This document shows, piece by piece, positions 1 through 6,406 of a stretch of 20,109 bases of DNA (the first letter of the stretch is position 1; each line of letters starts with the position of its first letter). The notes beneath the pieces were generated by a model that saw nothing but the letters and a program-made list of their open reading frames with translations, made no database searches and was not told the origin of the DNA. The stretch comes from a virus. The translations under genes were made by a program, and so were the position numbers. Location: IMG/VR virus record IMGVR_UViG_3300048778_000113, positions 1-20,109 of that record. One strand, 5' to 3'.

Positions 1-305
1 ATCGGCCCGGCTTCTTCCTGTTTTGGAGCAACGGTCATTTCCCTGGGCACGGGTGCTGTGGGTGCCGGTTGCTCTGCAGGCCGTTCATCCTGATCATGCA
101 GCTGCCTTGCGGGTTTGTCGGGCGGCTGTGCGGTCATTGTTTTTCCGGACGTAGGCGTATGGCCAAATAAAGACTTGGCCTTTGATATTGTTTTATCTAA
201 AAAGGAAGGTTGTTTCGGCTCACCATATTCCGAAAAAGCACTTTCCCCCTCTGTTTTTTCAGGTTGCTTATTATCAGGAGTGGCGTATTCGTCAAAAGCA
301 CCCAT
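1..305 (-). CDS. Proline-rich probable internal virion protein, N-terminal part (cut by window edge)
   Basis: This is an open frame from ATG at 305 to the left edge with no stop, so only the first 101 residues are visible. An AAGGGG ribosome site lies about 6 bases before the ATG, and the gene starts 18 bases after the preceding stop. The visible part is hydrophilic and looks disordered, with many Pro, Glu, Lys and Gln from residue 55 on. A short motif of the form A-F-x-E-Y-x-x-P followed by K-Q-P occurs twice, near residues 3-15 and 23-33. No catalytic domain is visible. Its place at the end of the internal-protein run suggests the large ejection or internal protein usual in podoviruses, but that rests on position only. 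Confidence 0.7.
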   Translation of the reverse strand, partial: MGAFDEYATPDNKQPEKTEGESAFSEYGEPKQPSFLDKTISKAKSLFGHTPTSGKTMTAQPPDKPARQLHDQDERPAEQPAPTAPVPREMTVAPKQEEAGP

Positions 306-323
306 TTAATCCCCTTGTAATTT

Positions 324-2225
324 TTAATAGTTGGTTTTGGAAGGATCGTACCCTCGGCGCTTAGCTTCCTCTTCCATCTTTTTCACTTTAGCGGGCCCGT
401 TTGGCATATCTTTAAATTGCTCCGCTATCTCTTTTTTTATGTCTTTTGTAATTGGCTTTGGTGCGCTCTTTTCTTTTTTTACATCAAATTTATGATAGGC
501 TTCGTTGGCGCTTCCTTTGCCTTTTCTTACATAATCTTCGGCCGCCTTCACCTTTTCCCTTAACCTTTCCTTCGCAGCATCATCTAATTTAGTGTCGTCA
601 ACGGTTTTTGCGTCATCTTTATAATGTCGGGCAAAATATCCTTCAACTTTATCAACTTCTGAATCAATTCGGGTTTGGTGCGCAGTCGGATCTGTTTCCT
701 TCGGTGCTTTCAGTGACCAACTTTTAGGCGGCACGTAATCCTCGCCTTTATTGATAAAGACCTCTTTGGTCTGTCCTTTGGGGCCGTAGATAGTCTTATT
801 CGCTCCGGCTTCTTTGGGTTTTGTTGATTCGTCAAACTTCTTTACTTCTGGAGAATTTTCCCCAAACTCTGCCACAATACGCGTACGATCTTCCATTTCC
901 TTGCCTTTTTGCGAGCCCATCTTCGGACGGGATTTCTGCAAAGCGTCGAACCAAACCTTCGCGTCCTTCATATCCATTTCAGGATTTTCTTTAAGAAGCG
1001 TTTCGGCAAATTTCGTGAAGTCCGTGCCGCCGGAAGATTCAAAGGCTTTCATGACGGCCGAACCTTCTTTACGTTTGGCCTCTGCCTGCTGAACCTTCTG
1101 AGAAAAGACCGTGGGGCCATATTTCGCTTCAAGCTGGCTTACATGGCCGGCAACGTCTTTGAGCGTTCCTATCTGCATGGAAAGAAGCGGCGCGGGGATT
1201 TGCTGAACGGGCGCTTTGGGATCGCCGTTTCTTCCCCAGGTCATCACGCTATCATAACCCTCTTTACCTTTAACGTAATAATCCATTGACGGCTGCCAGA
1301 GTTTTGACGAGTGAAGTTTCTCGGCGTACTGGTCGGCGCTGTTCGCGTCATCGAACTTGCCTAAATGCTGGCCGGTTTTCTTGTATAATTTAACAGCTTC
1401 TTCCGGAGACAATACTTTCCCCTCCGGGCTTACCCTGGGAATTAACACTTCTTTGCCGTCTACTTCGATGCTCATTGAAAGAACGGTGCTTATCGAACCA
1501 TCCGGATTGAGAGATACTTTACGTTTGCTCAGGTCGATATTCCCTTTTTCGGTCTGGCCGGCGGCAAGTTTCCCCTCGGTTTCCGGAATGGTGAAAACAT
1601 TGTTCTCGTAACCCTGCAAAGGCACCATGTTAGCCGCGCCATTTTGAGGCGGTGTAATATGAAGACCAAAGGCCACCGTAGGCATTTCCGGATTGCTGAA
1701 ATCTACAAATATTTTATTAGCTTTCTTGGAAGACTTATTGCCGTATTTATCAACGCCCTGGTCAAAATTATCTCCATAGACATCATGAAGGGCTTTCTCG
1801 ACTTCGGGGTGCTTGGAAAGATCAATGCTGGCCTTCTGTCCGTTTTTCATGGCCTCATTTAACTGCGGATCATTTTTAATGACATTATCTAAAATATTGA
1901 GGGAATTGAGTTTTCCGCTGTCAACTTTACCGTCTTTGATAAGTCCTTTTTTTGTGGCCAGTGGCAAAAGGGAAAGTTCTTCCTCTTCCGATAATCCGGC
2001 TTTATCCAGATCGCCGTTTGATTTTGAAAGTTTATCATAGGCTGACGCGGCCATATTCAAGTTCTTTTGTCCGAAATATGATTCATCCTCTCGCGCCCAC
2101 ATTTGCTTCTGGCGTTGTCTTTGCTCTCTGTCATCTTGCATTCTTTCGGCCATCTGAAATCCCTGCATGACTTTCAGGGCAGTGTTTACGCCGGACCCGA
2201 CCGGATCAGCTGTCATTTCTCTCAT
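324..2225 (-). CDS. Putative internal virion/ejection protein, 633 aa, with an embedded conserved phage module
   Basis: AGGAG lies 6 bases before the ATG at 2225. The protein is hydrophilic and very rich in Lys, Glu and Asp, with no membrane segment. Residues about 20-50 form a charged coiled-coil-like helix. Residues about 228-310 match a module I know from many large phage virion proteins: N-P-D-G-S-I-S-T-V, then VLIPRVS, then an E-E-A-x-x-L-Y-x-x-TG-x-H-L-G-x-F stretch. The rest (310-633) is helical and Lys-rich, ending in a basic tail. The position after gp13-like and gp14-like genes suggests a protein of the internal core that is ejected with DNA, like T7 gp15/gp16 in role. No lytic transglycosylase motif was seen. 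The function is inferred from context. Confidence 0.75.
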   Translation of the reverse strand: MREMTADPVGSGVNTALKVMQGFQMAERMQDDREQRQRQKQMWAREDESYFGQKNLNMAASAYDKLSKSNGDLDKAGLSEEEELSLLPLATKKGLIKDGKVDSGKLNSLNILDNVIKNDPQLNEAMKNGQKASIDLSKHPEVEKALHDVYGDNFDQGVDKYGNKSSKKANKIFVDFSNPEMPTVAFGLHITPPQNGAANMVPLQGYENNVFTIPETEGKLAAGQTEKGNIDLSKRKVSLNPDGSISTVLSMSIEVDGKEVLIPRVSPEGKVLSPEEAVKLYKKTGQHLGKFDDANSADQYAEKLHSSKLWQPSMDYYVKGKEGYDSVMTWGRNGDPKAPVQQIPAPLLSMQIGTLKDVAGHVSQLEAKYGPTVFSQKVQQAEAKRKEGSAVMKAFESSGGTDFTKFAETLLKENPEMDMKDAKVWFDALQKSRPKMGSQKGKEMEDRTRIVAEFGENSPEVKKFDESTKPKEAGANKTIYGPKGQTKEVFINKGEDYVPPKSWSLKAPKETDPTAHQTRIDSEVDKVEGYFARHYKDDAKTVDDTKLDDAAKERLREKVKAAEDYVRKGKGSANEAYHKFDVKKEKSAPKPITKDIKKEIAEQFKDMPNGPAKVKKMEEEAKRRGYDPSKTNY

Positions 2226-2234
2226 AATATTCTC

Positions 2235-2423
2235 CTACCACATTGCGGCAAGCATTATTCCCAATGAAGCTATTGAACTGGCACCACTTATTATTCCTTG
2301 CGTATTGCCTTGCTGTATCTGTTCATTGGCTTCTTTAATCTTCTGATCTTCTGCCGATTCCCTGGCAAAACCGGATATCGCTTCATCTTTGTATGCTTCA
2401 CCCGTTCCTATAAGCCCTTCCAT
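2235..2423 (-). CDS. Small phage protein, 62 aa, with hydrophobic Gly/Ser C-terminus
   Basis: The start is ATG at 2423, with AGGAGG about 11 bases upstream (slightly long spacing). The N-terminal two thirds is a charged helix (Glu, Lys, Gln, Asn). The last 20 residues are a Gly/Ser/Ala/Ile/Leu stretch ending in Trp that could insert in a membrane. The same layout, a polar helix followed by a glycine-rich hydrophobic tail, occurs in small proteins next to internal virion genes of other podoviruses. A role in the ejection channel is possible. It could instead be holin-like, but there is only one short hydrophobic segment and no endolysin beside it, so I do not call it a holin. Confidence 0.65.
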   Translation of the reverse strand: MEGLIGTGEAYKDEAISGFARESAEDQKIKEANEQIQQGNTQGIISGASSIASLGIMLAAMW

Positions 2424-2448
2424 ATTATTAAAATCCTCCTTAACGAAT

Positions 2449-2961
2449 TCATTTTTGAACGTTAGGATTTGGAGCTGCCCCCATTAATAGCTGCTCATCC
2501 ATTTGACGAACATTTGACCTGGTGGTATTCTCCGCACCCGCTGCCGATAATGATTTATTAAGATCAAGAAGACGCTTTGATGTTTTTGATTGCTGCGGCG
2601 TTTGGGTAATCCCCAGCCCTCTATTCTGTCGGTCTGCAATTCCTTCCATGGAACGGTATGAATCTGTAACCGTGTCCCTTGCTTCCTGAAGGGCATCCGG
2701 AAGAACTGCGGCATTGTTGGTGGAAATCTGGCTCAATGCCTGTAATTCAATCGGCTTAAACGAGCTTTCCCAGTCCTGATATTGCTCCTGCAACAAAGCA
2801 GAAGTTTGCTCATCGGCTTCATTAGGTTTCGCATCGGGGAAAATGCTTTTCCAGAGACCCGGCAAAAGTCCAACGGAAGCACCTGTCGCCATACCACTTC
2901 CGGGATCAATTCCAAATGTTGACATCCCTAAAAATGTTCCCACTCCCGAATTGTCTGACAT
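2449..2961 (-). CDS. Putative internal virion protein, 170 aa
   Basis: The ATG at 2961 follows a TAGGTGAT ribosome site at about 5 bases. The first 40 residues are Gly- and Ser-rich with hydrophobic patches (a run with FLGMSTFGI, then ASVGLLPGLW). The remainder is polar and helical, rich in Gln, Ser, Asn and Ala, with no cysteine. I do not recognise a domain. The composition (small-residue hydrophobic N-terminus, then Gln/Ala helices) and the place between the gp14-like gene and the 633-aa gene fit a component of the internal core or ejected channel. This is inference from context. Confidence 0.65.
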   Translation of the reverse strand: MSDNSGVGTFLGMSTFGIDPGSGMATGASVGLLPGLWKSIFPDAKPNEADEQTSALLQEQYQDWESSFKPIELQALSQISTNNAAVLPDALQEARDTVTDSYRSMEGIADRQNRGLGITQTPQQSKTSKRLLDLNKSLSAAGAENTTRSNVRQMDEQLLMGAAPNPNVQK

Positions 2962-2969
2962 AAAATCAC

Positions 2970-3545
2970 CTACGGAGTAATAGTCTGGTCATTTGTAGCA
3001 TTATTGCTGACTGTCACATTCTTGCCTTTGCTTTTCATGTAATAACCCAACCCGGCACCCGCGGCAAGGCCGACCGCAGAACCTATAGAATTTTCCATAA
3101 TAGCCTGATCTTGCATATCCATTTCTTTATTCTGAATCGCTTCTTCCACTGATTGACCGGCTAGAACATCAAGGCCCTGCATGGCTTTTGTTGTCTGACC
3201 TCTGCCGATGCTGATTACATTCAGTTCCTTGCCTAACTGACGCTCCTTTTCTCCGGCTTTCCCGGCAACTTCCGACCTTGCTTTCGCGTCAGAAAGATTG
3301 ATCATATTCTTTACGTTGCTTGCGGGATTTGTTGAAACCGGTTTAGCGCCTTTCATAAGATCGGCATTAATTTCGCCGGTGACTTTTTTATTTTCGGCTG
3401 CTATCGTGGCGGGGTCAATAGCTGAAGCGGCATACCTGTCAACAAGAGGCTTATAATTCTCTTTATAATAAGCATACATCTTCGTATTGATATCGGCCTG
3501 AGTCTTCTGAGTTTCGGTGGGACCTACTTGATTACTTCCGCACAT
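2970..3545 (-). CDS. Putative internal virion protein, T7 gp14-like in position and layout, 191 aa
   Basis: The start is ATG at 3545 with AAGGAG about 8 bases upstream; the gene overlaps the end of the previous gene by 22 bases. The protein begins M-C-G-S, and an M-C start is common in gp14-type internal proteins of podoviruses. Residues about 15-150 are polar Ala/Lys/Glu/Gln helices. Near residues 153-170 there is a glycine-zipper-like segment (SAVGLAAGAGLGYYM) that could insert in a membrane, then a polar Asn/Thr tail. In T7 the gp14 protein is ejected first and forms a pore in the outer membrane. That function is only suggested here, by the order gp13-like, then this gene, then larger core proteins. 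The Cys at position 2 is not a lipobox, since no signal peptide precedes it. Confidence 0.65.
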   Translation of the reverse strand: MCGSNQVGPTETQKTQADINTKMYAYYKENYKPLVDRYAASAIDPATIAAENKKVTGEINADLMKGAKPVSTNPASNVKNMINLSDAKARSEVAGKAGEKERQLGKELNVISIGRGQTTKAMQGLDVLAGQSVEEAIQNKEMDMQDQAIMENSIGSAVGLAAGAGLGYYMKSKGKNVTVSNNATNDQTITP

Positions 3546-4045
3546 AAGACACGCTCCTTGTTATCGCCGTGTCCTACGGCCTTAGTATGATACATTTTAC
3601 CGAATTTTACGTATTTGTCAACTTTTTCCGTCCGGGACAATAAATAAAATCCCATGACATTAAACCATTCTTCGGCTTTTTTATTTCTCGGATCGGAGAG
3701 TATTTCAATATATCCCGTTCCGTTTCCTTCTCCGACCAAAAAGTCACTTATTCTTTTTAAAAATCTGCTTATCGGCATCCAGAGCTCGTTAAATCCTTCT
3801 TCGGTGGCCGCAAAGTGAGTTCGCCACATTAAATGTCCGATAACTTCCATGTAACATATCGCCGCCGCCGGTGATTGACAGCTTTTATGGAAAGAAAGAG
3901 CCCAGGGCTCGCCTATCATTTTGATATATCCTTCCTGGACACTCTCTACCGTCTTCCCCCAAAGTTCGGCTTCGTCCCGGCTTCTCTGCCAAAGATTTTG
4001 GAATACTTGGTCAACAATTTCTTTGGTAAAGGGCTGCATATTCAT
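3524..4045 (-). CDS. T7 gp13-like / GNAT-like internal virion protein, 173 aa
   Basis: I chose ATG at 4045, two bases after the previous stop, with GGTGGAT upstream. A longer frame to 4126 would overlap the glycosyltransferase by 80 bases and adds an unlikely Arg/Trp-rich leader. The layout matches the acetyltransferase-like family related to T7 gp13: an N-terminal helix with the R-S-R-D-E-A-E-L-W-G pattern (near residues 22-31), a hydrophobic strand, a long middle helix, and the closing signature Y-I-E-x-x-S-D-P-R-N followed by W-F-N-V-M-G-F, equivalent to the V-D-x-R-N...W-L-R-x-L-G-F of relatives. No clear acetyl-CoA loop is seen, so enzyme activity is doubtful. In this phage group the gene lies just after the tail genes, as here. 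Confidence 0.65.
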   Translation of the reverse strand: MNMQPFTKEIVDQVFQNLWQRSRDEAELWGKTVESVQEGYIKMIGEPWALSFHKSCQSPAAAICYMEVIGHLMWRTHFAATEEGFNELWMPISRFLKRISDFLVGEGNGTGYIEILSDPRNKKAEEWFNVMGFYLLSRTEKVDKYVKFGKMYHTKAVGHGDNKERVLCAEVIK

Positions 4046-4046
4046 T

Positions 4047-4829
4047 TTAGAGATCCACCATCTTCTGGTGTAAAATTCGGCACTTCGGGTCAACGTGTAT
4101 CTTGTACCCCAACTCTTTGGCCGCAAAGCAAAAGCGGCTATCGTCCGTGTCGATATCTGCGCACTGGATCCCGTTTTCTTCCCATTCGATTATGCCGGAC
4201 CGAAACCACGGATAAGGCATCTTTTCAAAAACCCCCTTTTTAACGATCATTAAGCCCATTCCCGCATAATCGACTTCTATCAATCCCTTTTCGTTGGTCG
4301 GCTCTTTCGGGATATCGGCAATAGTCAAAGGCCGAACTTCATTATACCCTGTGCCGCGCTTCCAGAAGCCGCAGGCCGCTTTATTTGTGTCATCTATAAC
4401 ACCGCCGCCGTACTGCCGGTACCAGGCTGCCGCGATATCCACATCATGAGAAAGCAACTGGAGAACGTCTTGCGTTTTGATAATATTATCTGAATCAATC
4501 CAGATCATCCGGTCATAGTCTGCTATTAAGCCTTCCCACGGTTTTTGGTTGACACGATTTCCCATAGGTAAGGTCGGCCTCAATACGCCATTTCGCACAA
4601 CGTAAATATTGCAGCTTTGAGCATTTACGGGAATAATGCGCTTCCCCATGACAGATAATTCATTGATCATCTGCATAACGCCCATAGCCTGCTTCCAACT
4701 TGACGGCGCGTTCCCGGGCAGGCATACGACATAATCACATACCAATCCCTTTCCCTGTGCAGGTTCATCAGCCTTCTTAACGTTTATTTTCTTCATAATA
4801 TTTTTCCAATCGAAAACTCCTTTTTTCAT
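4047..4829 (-). CDS. GT-A fold glycosyltransferase (GT2-like), 260 aa
   Basis: The start is ATG at 4829, with AGGAGG 7 bases upstream and 11 bases after the previous stop. The frame is open up to 4925, but that extension would overlap the preceding gene and has no ribosome site. A DxD motif (D112-S-D114, in I-W-I-D-S-D-N) is preceded by a beta strand and should bind the metal and nucleotide sugar. Residues near 190-200 carry Y-A-G-M-G-L-M-I-V-K-K, the usual acceptor-side segment. D-T-D-D (227-230) may hold the catalytic base, and H254 near the C-terminus may be the third metal ligand. This resembles stand-alone phage glycosyltransferases. The sugar and acceptor are unknown. The acceptor could be a virion protein, since the gene directly follows the beta-rich tail gene. 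Confidence 0.85.
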   Translation of the reverse strand: MKKGVFDWKNIMKKINVKKADEPAQGKGLVCDYVVCLPGNAPSSWKQAMGVMQMINELSVMGKRIIPVNAQSCNIYVVRNGVLRPTLPMGNRVNQKPWEGLIADYDRMIWIDSDNIIKTQDVLQLLSHDVDIAAAWYRQYGGGVIDDTNKAACGFWKRGTGYNEVRPLTIADIPKEPTNEKGLIEVDYAGMGLMIVKKGVFEKMPYPWFRSGIIEWEENGIQCADIDTDDSRFCFAAKELGYKIHVDPKCRILHQKMVDL

Positions 4830-4840
4830 CCTAAATCCTC

Positions 4841-6406
4841 CTATAATGGTATTTCGCTCATGCTTGTTGCTAAATAGATTGCCGATATGACGGCATTTGA
4901 ATTGTACGCCCTGACTTCGCAGCAATCGGCCAATAAAGGTTTTATCCGCTGCGGATCAGAAGAAGAAACTTTCGCCGATATTGTTTTCGGCCCTCTTTTC
5001 AGTAATGGATAGATAATATCAATGGTAACCGGGTAGGTTGTCGCTATAACTTTTATCACAGAGAATGTTTGCTTCGGGTATTTATAGCGTTTAGACTGAA
5101 GGGCCGCGCTCCGATAAACTCCGTAACGATTGGCAAATGACACGATGTTTGGAATGCCTGTAGTGATATTTGGAACGACAATCAATATGGCGCCGCCGGT
5201 TACACCGTCTAAAGTGGCCGTGATCGCCACTCTTCCTAATTTAAAGGTTTTGACTAATCCGGAAGAAGATACGGCTGCCACCGAAGGATCGGACGACACC
5301 CATATTACCTGGTTCGTATAATCTTCCTCGCCTATAATTGCCGAATACTGCCATGCCTCGCCAGGCGTTAAATATTTCGTTGAAGGCAAAACCTTTATTT
5401 GCGTGAAAATAACCTCTAACATTGCAGCTGCGGAAAAATCCCCGATATCAGCGGTTATGGTCGTGAAACCGCCATTTACTGCCGTGGCCAATCCGGAATC
5501 ATCTACCGTGGCAACGTCCTCATGATCAGAAGAAAAATCACATTGAGAAGTTATATCTTCCTGTGAAGAATCGTCATAAGTCCCTATAACGGTGAATTGC
5601 TGTGTTCCGCCTTTATCAATATTTGCCTGTCCGGGAGATATCTGGATAGATGTAAGAACCTTTGGAGGAGCAAAATTTATTCCACTATTGCCGCCTCGAT
5701 CTTGGCAACCATTCGATGTATATGCGTTAAATGTGACGCCACCAGTTACGGCACAATTATTAAATGTAGTATAACTTAAATCAACAATGCCACTTGGGAT
5801 GTTTACCGTAAAAGAGGCGGTGCCTGTATTGGGCTGCAAAACAGCTAAACTTGCCAAAGAGGAAATTACAGAAAATAAATTCGTGCTTATAAATGGTATT
5901 GGATCCCCAAACGTAGTTTCTATATTAAATACCGCGCTAGCAAGATCTAAAGTATTAAATATAATACTATTGGCATTTATTGAATAAAATTCGGCATTGC
6001 CTTGGAATTCTATAATATCCCAATTCATGATATGCCACGGATCGTTAAGCGCATAATTTGAATGAGATATAAATTTTCCAGTTACATTAACGGAAGTAAA
6101 CGGCCCAGAAACAACCATTTGAGTGTCGAATATGCCAGTTGGCCCTATCGTCATCGGATTGGCAAGTACGATGTTGAAATTAGGGATCACGCCACCGGCG
6201 GGATTACCTTCTATATAAAAACGATTAGGTGATAACGCTAAGGGGAATGTTATAGTCTGGCCTGTGATGGTAATAGAATGAAAATCAACTATTATTATAT
6301 CGCCATCAACAGGGACACCGGCACCGCCAGCACCGCCGCTCGTCAATGCCCAATGTGCGGGATCGTCTGCGCTCCCGGAATTTCCTACCCAATAATATGT
6401 TGCCAT
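4841..6406 (-). CDS. Beta-helix plus two BIG2 (Ig-like) domains, ending in a nozzle-type C-terminal domain, 521 aa
   Basis: The ATG at 6406 follows the TAA of the preceding gene directly and in the same frame. A weak GGCGG site precedes it by 5 bases. Residues 1-250 look like a phage beta-helix or beta-sandwich module: the opening Y-Y-W-V-G-N-S-G-S with A-H-W and a GAGVP turn, and later strands ending T-F-N-A-Y-T-S-N-G-C and G-G-N-S-G-I-N-F. Residues about 250-333 and 335-412 are two BIG2 domains (W-V-S-S-D-P-S-V-A-A-V pattern, then G-x-x-x-I-T-A). Residues about 425-521 do not fit these. They match the end of podoviral stabilisation/nozzle proteins (L-Q-S-K-R-Y-K-Y-P...V-I-A-T-T-Y-P-V-T, closing L-A-T-S-M-S-E-I). 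Surface attachment is the likely role. Confidence 0.8.
   Translation of the reverse strand: MATYYWVGNSGSADDPAHWALTSGGAGGAGVPVDGDIIIVDFHSITITGQTITFPLALSPNRFYIEGNPAGGVIPNFNIVLANPMTIGPTGIFDTQMVVSGPFTSVNVTGKFISHSNYALNDPWHIMNWDIIEFQGNAEFYSINANSIIFNTLDLASAVFNIETTFGDPIPFISTNLFSVISSLASLAVLQPNTGTASFTVNIPSGIVDLSYTTFNNCAVTGGVTFNAYTSNGCQDRGGNSGINFAPPKVLTSIQISPGQANIDKGGTQQFTVIGTYDDSSQEDITSQCDFSSDHEDVATVDDSGLATAVNGGFTTITADIGDFSAAAMLEVIFTQIKVLPSTKYLTPGEAWQYSAIIGEEDYTNQVIWVSSDPSVAAVSSSGLVKTFKLGRVAITATLDGVTGGAILIVVPNITTGIPNIVSFANRYGVYRSAALQSKRYKYPKQTFSVIKVIATTYPVTIDIIYPLLKRGPKTISAKVSSSDPQRIKPLLADCCEVRAYNSNAVISAIYLATSMSEIPL

Noticed and set aside
2235-2423. Holin
   Set aside because: Only one short hydrophobic segment is present, and no endolysin lies next to it.
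2970-3545. Lipoprotein call from the M-C-G-S start
   Set aside because: No signal peptide or lipobox precedes the cysteine; the M-C start fits gp14-type internal proteins better.
4047-4925. Longer glycosyltransferase starting at 4925
   Set aside because: It overlaps the end of the Ig-like gene by 85 bases without a ribosome site; ATG 4829 has AGGAGG at good spacing.
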